Source of the DNA: Methylobacterium symbioticum
GTDB lineage: Bacteria; Pseudomonadota; Alphaproteobacteria; Rhizobiales; Beijerinckiaceae
Length of the DNA stretch: 64,000 nucleotides
Assembly (NCBI RefSeq): GCF_902141845.1
Contig: NZ_CABFPH010000003.1
Span: forward strand, 62,001 to 126,000
Direction of reading: 5' to 3'
The first letter of the stretch is position 1, and each line of letters starts with the position of its first letter. The notes below the pieces were generated by a model that worked only from the letters and a program-made list of their open reading frames with translations, had not been told where the DNA came from and ran no database searches. Positions 17,471-25,784 of the stretch are shown in pieces. Made by a program: the position numbers and the translations under genes.

Positions 17471-18172
17471 ATGATGGACGGAAGCGCTCCGCTCGGGCCT
17501 CAGGCGCGGCGTCTCGACCGCCGGTCGTTCCTGACCGGCTCGGCCGCCGGGCTCGGCGCCCTGGGACTTGGCGGGCTGGGCCTCGGCGCGCTCGGCGGTT
17601 GCGCGACATCCGACGGCCTGATCCTCGCCGAGGCGGCGAAGATCTACGGGCCGATGCCGGACGAGAAATTCCCGATCCCGGCAGCCGATATCAGCAAGAT
17701 CGACCCGAAATATTACCGCCGGACCGTTCGCTACGATTCGAAGGAAGCGCCCGGTACGATCGTCGTCGATCCGCGCAATTTCTATGTCTACCGCATCGAG
17801 GGCGACGGGGCCGCCACCCGGTACGGCGCCAATGTCGGGCGCGACGGGTTCTTGTGGAGCGGTGACGCTTATGTCGGCCGGAAGTCCGAATGGGCGACCT
17901 GGACGCCGCCCAAGGAGATGATCCGGCGTCAGCCCGAGGCTGCCAAATATGCCCGGGGCATGCCGGGTGGCCTCGACAACCCGCTCGGCGCCCGCACCCT
18001 GCATCTCTACCAGAACGGCGCCTATACGCTCTACACGATCTACGCCAGCAGCGACGCCGAATCGATCGGCACGGGCATCACGAGCGGCTGTGTCGGTCTG
18101 CTCAGCCAGGACATGATCCACCTCTACGCACGAACCCCGGTCAAGACGAAGGTGGTGGTGCTGCCCGCCTAG
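17471..18172 (+). CDS. L,D-transpeptidase (YkuD)-like lipoprotein with altered active-site motif
   Basis: The 233-residue protein has a twin-arginine-type leader (DRRSFLTGSAAGLGAL) ending in a lipobox LGGC, so it is expected to be a periplasmic lipoprotein. The YkuD-like domain includes TIVVDPRNFYVYRIEG and ends IGTGITSGCVGLLSQDMIHL. The cysteine of the SGC motif is kept. The conserved His-Gly that normally lies about 16 residues before it reads IYAS, and the Arg two residues after Cys is Gly. Canonical enzymes cross-link peptidoglycan peptides or lipoproteins; activity here is doubtful. ATG at 17471 is preferred over an upstream in-frame start at 17405. Confidence 0.8.
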   Translation: MMDGSAPLGPQARRLDRRSFLTGSAAGLGALGLGGLGLGALGGCATSDGLILAEAAKIYGPMPDEKFPIPAADISKIDPKYYRRTVRYDSKEAPGTIVVDPRNFYVYRIEGDGAATRYGANVGRDGFLWSGDAYVGRKSEWATWTPPKEMIRRQPEAAKYARGMPGGLDNPLGARTLHLYQNGAYTLYTIYASSDAESIGTGITSGCVGLLSQDMIHLYARTPVKTKVVVLPA

Positions 18173-18220
18173 ATGACCGGGTGGGCCGCGTTCCGGCCGC
18201 GCTGTGCTGCGGACAGTTCG

Positions 18221-18330
18221 ACCGAGAGCCGTTGCCGGTCGCGTCGCGGCCGATCCCGCTCCAAGCTCCTGTCTCGACGCGCCTTCTTTCGCTGAACCGG
18301 CAGCCCCTTCGGCTCATGAGCGCTCTCGGA
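18221..18330. repeat. Dispersed intergenic repeat, copy C (diverged)
   Basis: It keeps the block order of copies A and B: GAGAGCCGTTGCCGGTCGCG, TCTCGACGCGCC, GAACCGGCAGCCCCTTCGGC and GAGCGCTCTCGG. Both CTAG ends are mutated. It lies between the convergent transpeptidase-like and repeat-rich protein genes. Confidence 0.55.
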
Positions 18331-18376
18331 AGGGCAAGGGTGGACCGAGCCGAAGCATGAGGCTCGGCCCGTGCGG

Positions 18377-21300
18377 TCAGGTGTGGTGATACAGATCGTG
18401 GACCGGGTGAGGCTGATCCGAGATCCCCACGAGCCCGATGGTCGGATGCGCCGCTGCCTCGTCCGGGCCGTGTGACGCCGCGGGGCGTCCAGCGTCCTGA
18501 CCATGGTCGGCGTGGAACACGAGGTTGCCGCTCGGGTCGATCGCCGCGCGGGGAGGGGCAGACGGATCCGGATTCGGCCCGGAATGACCGGACGGATCGT
18601 TCGGGGTCCCCCCTGTTGAGCCCGGCTGAAGCGCCACGGCTTCGACCGCAGCAGCGTTGCTCGATAAAGTCTGAGGCTGCGCGGCCGGGGCCTGATCGGT
18701 CGGACCGCCGCCCGGTCCGTGACCGGCGCGATCATCGGTCGGATGGCCGACAACGCCCTGTCCATGACCGTGATCGGCCGGTGCGTTGCCAGCCTGCGAT
18801 GGAGATCCGGGCTGTGAAGCCGCAACCGGGCTCGGTCCGATGGACGGCGTGGATAGGCCACCGTCGACCGTGTCCTGGCCGGTCGCGGATGTCGTCGGGC
18901 CGGCCCCTCCGCCCGCCCCGTGATCGGCCGGAGCCTGGTCCGCAGGGGAGGGAACATGGCCCGTGGAGGCATGCCGAGCCCCCGAGACGGCAGGCGAGCC
19001 GGGTCCGGGATCGCCGTCGATTGGTGCCGCTCCGCTCCCATCCTGCGCGTGCGGGCCAGGGGCCGCGGCGTCCGGGCGCTGCCCATGCGATGCCTGCTCC
19101 CCGTGGGGATGCGGCGCCTGAGCGACCGCGGACGCGGCATGGGAATCCGCTGATGCAGGCGCGGCGACCTCGCTCGCTGACGCGCCGTGCGCCTTCACGG
19201 CCGGCGGCCCCCCATTCGGCAGGTCGGACGAGGGCGTGGCATCCGTGCCATGACCGGGGCCGTGATCCGGGGGGGCGCCGCGCCCGTGCCCCGGGGACGG
19301 CGGTCCCGTATCCGGGGAGGACCCGTTCGGCGGTGCGGCACCATGATCCGAGGCGTGGCCCCGGCCCGAGGGCTCCCCGGCTGCCGCGCCATCCCCGTCA
19401 TTCGGCATCGCGGCGTTTGTGGCCTTGTCGGGGCCATGGCCGCCGATCGCCGCGTCGGACCGGACATCGGCGCTCCGCCCGGGCGTCGCCGGACCGGAGG
19501 CCGGGTCGATCCCATGGGCGCCATGCGCACCCGGCCCCCGATGATCGCTCTGCTCGGCCGGATCGGGGCCGTGCCCGTGAGTGTCGGAGCCTCCGGCCGG
19601 TGGGGTGTCAGCGCCCGCCGGAATGGCTTTGTCCGGGTTGGCGGATCCGTGATCCTTGCCGTTGCCGTGCGGGCCTGGTCCGCTTTCGTGTTGCGCGGCC
19701 GACCGAGTCTGCGAGCCGTTGCCCTGGCCTGCCGGCTCGGCCTGCGCGGTGTCCCCGGCTGCAGCTCCAGCCTTCGGCCCATGCCCGTTGCCGTTGCCTT
19801 GGCCGTGTTGCTCGACCTGCGCGCCGTCCCCGGCTGCGGCCTCGCTCTTCGATCCGTTGCCCTTACCCTGGCCGTTGTTGCCCTGACCTGCCGGCTCGGC
19901 CTGCGCGGTGTCCTCGGCTGCAGCTCCTGCCTTCGGCCCATGCCCGTTGCCGTTGCCTTGGCCGTGTTGCTCGACCTGCGCGCCGTCCCCGGCTGCGGCC
20001 TCGGCCTTCGATCCGTTGCCCTTGCCCTGGCCGCTGTCCCCCTGACTGTTACCATTGGCTTTGCCGGCCTGCTCGACCTGCGCGCCGTCGCCTGCCGTGG
20101 CCTCGGCCTTCGGGCCCTTGCCCTGGCCGTCGTTGCCTTGGCCATTCCCGTTGCCAGCCTGCTCGACCTGCACCCTGTCCTGAGCTGCAACCTGCGAGCC
20201 CTGGCCGTTGCTGCCCTGGCCATGGCCACGGCCGGCTTGCGCCGTGTCGCCGGTTGCGGCTCCGGCCTGCGAACCCTGCCCCTGCCCCTGGCCGTTCGCC
20301 TCAGGGACGGCCGGTGCAGACGGGGCCCGGTTCGCAACGGCTTGTCCGCCGGGATTGACCCAGGCCTGCGGCGCCGCGCCCGATCCGGTGTCGGACGGAC
20401 CGGCATCGGCGGCCCGCGCCGGGGCACTCGTGTCCACCGTCTGCGCCGGTGCGGAGCTGCCGCGCGAAGCGCTGCCGGCCGCACTCGACGCGTCCGGTGT
20501 CCCGGTCGCGCTCTCGCTGCGCTCGGCGGGCGACATCTGCTGGCCGCCGGTTCTGATGGCGCCCGTCTCGGCAGGAGCCCCGATCGGTCCGACCACAATA
20601 CCGAAGCTGGCCGCCGGTTGCCCGGTCTCCCCGGCCGGAGGAGTGGCCCTGTCCCCGGGAAGGTCCGGGCGGAGAGACGGAGACGTATCGATCCGATTCT
20701 CGGCCGAGACGGCGCCCTGGCTCGCGCCGCTGCCCTGCGCGGTCAGAACGGCCGGCTGACCTGCCGAGGCGGCGCCGAGCCCGGAGCCCGACGCTGTGCC
20801 CGATCCCGGTGTCGGATCGCCCTGCGCCGTCTGGCTCGGGGCGCCGCTCACCGCGTCCGAGAGCGCGAGGCCCAATTCCGCGCGCGCGTCGCGATGGTCG
20901 GCCGCCACGGCCTCCGCCGCGAAGATCATCGCGGAGAGAATGACCGCCTCGAGCTGCTTGCGGCTGCTCTCGGAATCACTCGACCCCGCGGCGGCCTTCG
21001 CCTTCGCGGGCTGCGGCTGGCCGTACGCCGCCTCGGCCCCAGCGGAGGCCGCGCGCGGGAGCATGCCCTCCGCTCCGGGATCGAACGCACCCGCATGCGC
21101 ATCCTCGGCGGAGAGGCTCAAGGCTGCGGCCGCCACCAGAGCGGCCAGCAAGGCCGCGGGATGCACCACAAGCGTCGTGCCTGCCGCCGCCGCCGGGATC
21201 GGCAGCAGCTCCGGATGAAGCCGGGCGATCTGGTCGATCAAGGCGCGGAAATCCGGGCCGCGCACGGGGCGGTCCAGCACCTCGGAGGCGATCAGGTAGC

Positions 21301-21517
21301 TGCCGTCGATCCTGGCGAAATGCATGATCGCGTCGCCGTCCGGCCGGCAGAAGACGAACCACGGCTCGCCCTCGTCGCTGAGGCCGTGCTCGCTCGCGAT
21401 GCCGATCCCGGCACGGATCAGGGCCGCCTCGACCCGGTAGAACTCGGCAAGCTCCTGCTGCGACCAGCTGCCCGGCCGCGCCGCGGCCGGACGCAGGAAG
21501 GGGATGACCGCGCTCAT
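18377..21517 (-). CDS. Large repeat-rich protein, candidate type I secretion substrate
   Basis: I do not recognise this 1046-residue protein. Residues 1-107 form an ordered domain (WSQQELAEFYRVEAALIRAG, then WFVFCRPDGDAIMHFARIDG). A hydrophobic Ala/Leu segment follows at about 112-137. The rest is low complexity: Gly, Gln, Asn, His, Ala and Pro rich, with 53-residue tandem units at about 494-600. No RTX nonapeptides are seen. It is the third gene after the ABC ATPase and fusion protein on the same strand, 75 bases downstream, so it may be cargo or a surface-anchored accessory. Composition suggests a disordered, hydrated extracellular or periplasmic region. Confidence 0.8.
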   Translation of the reverse strand: MSAVIPFLRPAAARPGSWSQQELAEFYRVEAALIRAGIGIASEHGLSDEGEPWFVFCRPDGDAIMHFARIDGSYLIASEVLDRPVRGPDFRALIDQIARLHPELLPIPAAAAGTTLVVHPAALLAALVAAAALSLSAEDAHAGAFDPGAEGMLPRAASAGAEAAYGQPQPAKAKAAAGSSDSESSRKQLEAVILSAMIFAAEAVAADHRDARAELGLALSDAVSGAPSQTAQGDPTPGSGTASGSGLGAASAGQPAVLTAQGSGASQGAVSAENRIDTSPSLRPDLPGDRATPPAGETGQPAASFGIVVGPIGAPAETGAIRTGGQQMSPAERSESATGTPDASSAAGSASRGSSAPAQTVDTSAPARAADAGPSDTGSGAAPQAWVNPGGQAVANRAPSAPAVPEANGQGQGQGSQAGAATGDTAQAGRGHGQGSNGQGSQVAAQDRVQVEQAGNGNGQGNDGQGKGPKAEATAGDGAQVEQAGKANGNSQGDSGQGKGNGSKAEAAAGDGAQVEQHGQGNGNGHGPKAGAAAEDTAQAEPAGQGNNGQGKGNGSKSEAAAGDGAQVEQHGQGNGNGHGPKAGAAAGDTAQAEPAGQGNGSQTRSAAQHESGPGPHGNGKDHGSANPDKAIPAGADTPPAGGSDTHGHGPDPAEQSDHRGPGAHGAHGIDPASGPATPGRSADVRSDAAIGGHGPDKATNAAMPNDGDGAAAGEPSGRGHASDHGAAPPNGSSPDTGPPSPGHGRGAPPDHGPGHGTDATPSSDLPNGGPPAVKAHGASASEVAAPASADSHAASAVAQAPHPHGEQASHGQRPDAAAPGPHAQDGSGAAPIDGDPGPGSPAVSGARHASTGHVPSPADQAPADHGAGGGAGPTTSATGQDTVDGGLSTPSIGPSPVAASQPGSPSQAGNAPADHGHGQGVVGHPTDDRAGHGPGGGPTDQAPAAQPQTLSSNAAAVEAVALQPGSTGGTPNDPSGHSGPNPDPSAPPRAAIDPSGNLVFHADHGQDAGRPAASHGPDEAAAHPTIGLVGISDQPHPVHDLYHHT
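19719..20036. repeat. Tandem 159-base coding repeat
   Basis: Two near-identical units of 159 bases (19719-19877 and 19878-20036) encode a 53-residue motif containing GDGAQVEQHGQGNGNGHGPK. Shorter related pieces continue to about 20270. The period is a multiple of three, so unit gain or loss keeps the reading frame. Confidence 0.8.
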
Positions 21518-21529
21518 CGTCCGCTCCTC

Positions 21530-21597
21530 CGATCGGCGCTACCCGACGCGCGCTCGCGTGCCGATCTGAACTCCATCTCGGTGGAGAACGCTCTAGC
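21530..21597. repeat. Dispersed repeat, right-half copy D
   Basis: It matches the right half of the family (GACGCGCGCTCGCG, CCATCTCGGTGGAGAACG, CTCTAG). The CTAG supplies the TAG stop of the membrane fusion gene at 21593-21595, as copy B does for another gene. Confidence 0.5.
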
Positions 21598-22960
21598 GTT
21601 CATGGAAGGCGCGTCCCATCGCATCGAAGAAGGGGGCGAACATGTATTCGAGCGCCGTGCGCTCACCGGCCGAGACCACCACCTCGGCCGGAAGGCCCGC
21701 GACGAGGCGCTGCCGGACATCGGCCGGAAGCTGGTGCTCGTCGATCTCCACGGTGCCGGCGAAGTAGGGCTGCTTGGTGCCGTCATCGACGAGCCGGTCC
21801 CGCGACACCGTCGCGAGCGTCCCGAACAGCGCGGGCGTGCGGCGTGCCTGAAAGGTCGGGAACTTGATCTCCGCCCGCATCCCCGCATGGACGGTCTCAA
21901 GGTCGTTGGGCGAGAACTGCACGTTGATCACGAGGCGGTCGGTGGTCGGAACGATCTCCATCAGGGGCTCGCCCGACCGGATGACCTGCCCGATCGCGCT
22001 GACCTTGAGCCCCTGGATGACGCCCTCGTGGGAGGCGCGGATCTCGTGGCGCCGGAACACGTCCTGCGCGACGACGAGCTTCTCCCGCAGCTCGCCGATC
22101 CTCTGCCGCGTCTCGAGAAGCTGGGCCGTGACCGCCTCCTGCAGCTTCTGCTTCAACTGGGTGGTCTGCAGCCCGGCTTCGCTGATGGCGTTCTCGGCCT
22201 TGGCCCGCTCCGCCACCGAGCGCCCGATGACGCCTTCCAGGCGCGTGCGCTCCCGCTCCATGACGAGGAGGCGCGACAGCGGGATCAGGTTCTTGGCGTG
22301 CAGGCTGCGCAGGCCCTCGAGCTCCTGCCGGATGAACCCGACCTGCTGCTCGACCGACGACTTCTCGACGGCGAGGCCGGAGATCTCCGTCCTCAGCTGG
22401 GTGACCTTGGCCTCGATGAGGGCGAGCTGGCCCCGCAGCGTCGTCCGCCGCTCCGCCATCTGGCCGGCCTGATCGGCGATCATGCGGGCCAGCGCCGGCT
22501 CGTCGCGGCGCGCGGCGATCTCGGGCGGCAGGCGCAGGTCATCGCTCTGGTCCTGCTCCGCCCGCAGGCGCGCCTCCAGCACCAGGGCCGCGTCGAGCTG
22601 GTTCCGGAACAGGTCCGCGCTCGCCTGGGACTGGACGGGATCGATGCGCAGGAGGATGTCGCCGGCGCGGACGGTCTGCCCATCCTTCACGAGCACGGCC
22701 TGGACCATGCCGCCCTCGAAATGCTGGACGCTCTTGCGGCTGCTCTCCGCGACGATCACGCCGGGACTGATCACGGCGCGATCCAGGCGCGTGACGGCGG
22801 CCCAGGCACCCGCCACCCCGAAGAACGCGGCGATGAGGGCGTACCCGGCGACCGCGTAGCGTCGCCAGTCGATCATCGCGCTGTCCGCTCCGCCCCGCCC
22901 GGCCGGCGGCGCGAGAGGGGCCGGAACGGCCGCCAGGCTCTGGGCGGAGGGCGTCGTCAT
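21593..22960 (-). CDS. Type I secretion membrane fusion protein (HlyD/PrsE/PrtE family)
   Basis: The 455-residue protein has a cytosolic N-terminal tail, one membrane helix (WRRYAVAGYALIAAFFGVAG), the lipoyl half motif SVQHFEGGMVQAVLVKDGQT, long coiled coils, the second half IRASHEGVIQGLKV and a C-terminal beta-barrel domain with GLPAEVVVSAGERTALEYM. This is the standard HlyD architecture bridging an inner-membrane ABC exporter to a TolC-type channel. It starts 3 bases after the ABC gene stop, so the two are translationally linked. A TolC homologue is not in the window. Confidence 0.93.
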   Translation of the reverse strand: MTTPSAQSLAAVPAPLAPPAGRGGADSAMIDWRRYAVAGYALIAAFFGVAGAWAAVTRLDRAVISPGVIVAESSRKSVQHFEGGMVQAVLVKDGQTVRAGDILLRIDPVQSQASADLFRNQLDAALVLEARLRAEQDQSDDLRLPPEIAARRDEPALARMIADQAGQMAERRTTLRGQLALIEAKVTQLRTEISGLAVEKSSVEQQVGFIRQELEGLRSLHAKNLIPLSRLLVMERERTRLEGVIGRSVAERAKAENAISEAGLQTTQLKQKLQEAVTAQLLETRQRIGELREKLVVAQDVFRRHEIRASHEGVIQGLKVSAIGQVIRSGEPLMEIVPTTDRLVINVQFSPNDLETVHAGMRAEIKFPTFQARRTPALFGTLATVSRDRLVDDGTKQPYFAGTVEIDEHQLPADVRQRLVAGLPAEVVVSAGERTALEYMFAPFFDAMGRAFHER

Positions 22961-22963
22961 GGC

Positions 22964-24727
22964 TCAGCCCGCGCTGCGCTGGGCTTCGGCGACGCGCCGG
23001 ACCTCGGGCGGCGCCGGTGCGCCGGCCGCGACCAGCGCCGGGACCGGACGGGGACCGGAGACCTGCGCGAGGATCTGGTCGGCCGGGCCCGCGCCGCGCA
23101 GGGTTCCGCCGTCCAGCATCAGCACCCAGTCGGCGCCCGCCAGCAGGCCGACCTTGTGCGTGACGATGACGACCGTCGTCCCGCGCTGCCGCAGGTCCGC
23201 CACCGCCCGCATCAGCGCGGCCTCGCCGGCTTGGTCGAGGCTGGCATTCGGCTCGTCGAGGACGATCAGGCTCGGCTCGCCATACATCGCGCGCGCCAGG
23301 GCGATGCGCTGCCGCTGGCCGCCGGAGAGGCCGTGGCCGCCGCTCCCGATCCGGGTGTTGTAGCCCTCCGGCAGGGCCTGGATCAGGTCGTGGCAGCCCG
23401 CCCGCTGCGCGACCGACACGATGGCGGCATCGTCCTGTGCGCCGAACCGCGCGATGTTCTGCGCCACCGTGCCGTCGAACAGCTCCACGTCCTGGGGCAG
23501 ATAGCCGATATGCTGTCCGAGCGCCTGCGGATCCCAGTGCCGTAGGTCCGCGCCGTCGATGCGGACCGTGCCGGAGGCGACGGGCCAGACGCCGGTGATG
23601 GCCCGGACCAGGGTCGATTTCCCGGCCGCGCTCGGACCGATGATCCCCACGACGCTGCCGGGCTCCAGCCGGACGCTGACACCGTGCAGGATGGCCGCCG
23701 CCGAGCCCGGCGCCGTCACGACGAGGTTCTCCGTCTCGATGAGACCGCGCGGGCGCGGCAGCGTCAGCCGCTCCGGCTCCGGCCCGACGCGTGCCGCCAT
23801 CTCGGCCAGCCGCGCATAGCTGCTCCGGGCCGCCGTGAGGCTCTTCCAGTGCCCGACGACCGCCTCGATCGGCGCCAGCGTCCGGCCCATGATGATCGAG
23901 GCCGCGATCATCGAGCCGGCGGAGATCTCGCGGTGGATGGCGAGATAGGCCCCGAGGCCCAGGACCATGGTCTGCAGCAGCATGCGGGCGAACTTCGTCG
24001 CTGCGGCGGTGAGGCCGGCGCGGTCGCTCGCGCGCGCCTGCAGCAGGATCGCCGCGTCGTGGCGTCGAAGCCAGCGGGTCCGTAGGGCACCGAGCATGCC
24101 CATGGCCCGCAGGACCTCGCCGGACCGGAAGGTCGTGCGTGCCCGCTCGCCGGCCTCGCGGGCGGCCTGGCCCGCGGCGTCGAGGGGGCGCCGGGTGGTG
24201 AGGTCGGTGAGGAGCGTCAGGCCGAGGAGCGTGCCGCCGCCGAGGAGCGCCATCCAGCCGAACCAGGGATGCAGGATGAAGCAGGCGACCAGGAACAGCG
24301 AGGCCCAGGGCAGATCGCAGAGCGCCAGGAGCGCGCCGCCCGTCAGGAACTCGCGCAGGACATCGACATCGCGCAGGCTCGCCTCGTGCCCCGCCTGAGG
24401 CCGGAGCAGGGTCGCCCGGTGGACGAGCGCGAAGGCGGGGCCGGCGACCGTCCGATCGAAGATCATCCCGCCCCGGACCAGCAGGCGCGACCGGAGCATC
24501 TCGAGCGCGGCGTAGACGGCGAGCGCGAGGGCCGCGATCGCGGTGATGCCGAACAGGGTCGCCTCGTTCCGGCTCAGGAGGACCCGGTCGTACACCTGAA
24601 GCATGTAGAGCGGCGCGGCGAACAGGAGCAGGTTCGTGAAGAAGGCGAAGACGAACACCGTCAGCAGAACGGGACGGATCGCCCGCAGGCCGTCCCGCAA
24701 GACAGAATCGGCCACACCACCGCTCAT
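22964..24727 (-). CDS. Type I secretion ABC exporter, PrtD/PrsD type
   Basis: The 587-residue protein contains six transmembrane helices and a C-terminal ATPase with Walker A GPSAAGKST, signature LSGGQRQRIALARA, Walker B LIVLDEPN and the H-loop VTHK. It has no N-terminal C39 or C39-like domain, as in PrtD-type exporters of RTX proteases, lipases and nodulation glycanases. The ATG at 24727 follows GGGAGG by four bases; a longer frame reaches 24814. It heads the operon ABC, fusion protein, repeat-rich protein. Confidence 0.93.
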   Translation of the reverse strand: MSGGVADSVLRDGLRAIRPVLLTVFVFAFFTNLLLFAAPLYMLQVYDRVLLSRNEATLFGITAIAALALAVYAALEMLRSRLLVRGGMIFDRTVAGPAFALVHRATLLRPQAGHEASLRDVDVLREFLTGGALLALCDLPWASLFLVACFILHPWFGWMALLGGGTLLGLTLLTDLTTRRPLDAAGQAAREAGERARTTFRSGEVLRAMGMLGALRTRWLRRHDAAILLQARASDRAGLTAAATKFARMLLQTMVLGLGAYLAIHREISAGSMIAASIIMGRTLAPIEAVVGHWKSLTAARSSYARLAEMAARVGPEPERLTLPRPRGLIETENLVVTAPGSAAAILHGVSVRLEPGSVVGIIGPSAAGKSTLVRAITGVWPVASGTVRIDGADLRHWDPQALGQHIGYLPQDVELFDGTVAQNIARFGAQDDAAIVSVAQRAGCHDLIQALPEGYNTRIGSGGHGLSGGQRQRIALARAMYGEPSLIVLDEPNASLDQAGEAALMRAVADLRQRGTTVVIVTHKVGLLAGADWVLMLDGGTLRGAGPADQILAQVSGPRPVPALVAAGAPAPPEVRRVAEAQRSAG

Positions 24728-24983
24728 GGCGCCTCCCTGCGCGCCGGCGCGACGGCTCCGGATCGGCCGGCCCGATCCTTGCGCCGCGCGCACCGCGATC
24801 TCCTGCGCGCCCACGTCGATATCTTAGGGCAGTCTTATTGCATTCCAAGGTATGCCACGGGAACCGGGAAGGCCGGCGGACCGGGCGCGCCGCCGGCTGG
24901 ACGCCGGCTCGAACCGCCCCATATAGAGATCACTGTACCATTCGGCGGCATGCCGCATCGCGCGCTGGCGGGAGACCGAACGC
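24728..24983. promoter_or_regulatory. Divergent promoter region, T1SS operon and XRE regulator
   Basis: About 255 bases between divergent genes. AT-rich pockets near 24822-24845 (TATCTTAGGGCAGTCTTATT) and 24920-24940 (CATATAGAGATCACTG) may hold the two -10 regions. The regulator probably binds here. Confidence 0.4.
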
Positions 24984-25280
24984 TTGTACGTCCACCAGCA
25001 ACGTCTCGGCTCGGAGGAGGTGCAGGAGCTGCGCCGGGAAGGCGGCCGATTCCTGAAGGAGCTGCGCGAGAAGCGGGGTCTGTCGCAGCGCCAGCTCGCC
25101 GCCCAGGTCGGTGCGGACTACTACACGTTCATCTCGCAGCTGGAGACCGGGCGCGGCCGCGTGCCTCCGGACCGATACCGGATCTGGGCGGATGCGCTCG
25201 GCGTCGAGGCACGGGATTTCGTGAAGAGCCTGATGCGCTTCTATGACCCGCAGACCTTCGAGATCCTGTTCGGAGACTGA
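24984..25280 (+). CDS. XRE-family helix-turn-helix regulator
   Basis: The 98-residue protein has a Cro/CI-type HTH at residues about 27-80 (LREKRGLSQRQLAAQVGADY, then FISQLETGRGRVPP), followed by a short helical tail. TTG at 24984 lies after GGGAGA. It is divergent from the type I secretion operon and is the likely local regulator of it. The effector, if any, is unknown as there is no extra sensory domain. Confidence 0.85.
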   Translation: MYVHQQRLGSEEVQELRREGGRFLKELREKRGLSQRQLAAQVGADYYTFISQLETGRGRVPPDRYRIWADALGVEARDFVKSLMRFYDPQTFEILFGD

Positions 25281-25338
25281 GCGCGGCCTGTCGTCCGGGC
25301 CGCAGCATCCGCCTGCACAGGAGGACGGCCGCCGGCGC

Positions 25339-25548
25339 CTATTCCGCGGCGAGGCCGAGCGTCGGCTCCTCGACCAGTTCCGCGCCGCAGGCCGCCATCA
25401 GCTCGCGCAGAAGAGAAAGAGCGGATTCGATCTCGGCGGGCGTCGACAGCCCCTCTCGCGCGTGGGTGCCGCCCCCGGCGAGGGTCACCGCGATGTTGAA
25501 CAGCCCGTCGGGGCGTTCGATGATCCGGAAGGACGCGCGGCGAGACAT
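25339..25548 (-). CDS. Small conserved hypothetical protein, paralogue of 26649-26882
   Basis: The 69-residue product reads MSRRASFRIIERPDGLFNIA at the start and contains LRELMAACGAELVEEP near the end. It aligns along its length with the 77-residue product on the other side of the sigma-factor gene (shared PDGxF, GLxTxAE and CGAxL positions). The fold is probably beta-beta-alpha. Function is unknown. An in-frame GTG at 25554 is an alternative start. Confidence 0.65.
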   Translation of the reverse strand: MSRRASFRIIERPDGLFNIAVTLAGGGTHAREGLSTPAEIESALSLLRELMAACGAELVEEPTLGLAAE

Positions 25549-25784
25549 GTGCACAGACGGGCAATGGCTGTCGGATGGGAGACGGCCCCTGTCATGCGCG
25601 GTCCATTCCTGAAGTTCAAGCTATGTCTTTCACTGTATCCGCGGGCGCCGACCGGGATTTGCAGCGGATTGAGCGCGCGATTTGCCCGCGACCGTCTGGC
25701 CTGCAGCGAGCCTGATCGAGCGAGGTCTGAGCGGAGATCTGCAGGACCTCGGCCTCGCGCTAGACCGACCCTGCGGCGACCGGT

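Noticed and set aside
19700..20300. Possible CRISPR array in the repeated segment
   Set aside because: Repeats are 159 bases, contiguous and in coding frame, with no spacers of regular size.
19187..23545. Very long plus-strand open frame (over 1400 codons) across the secretion operon
   Set aside because: Antisense of three real minus-strand genes in GC-rich DNA; no coherent motifs or ribosome site.
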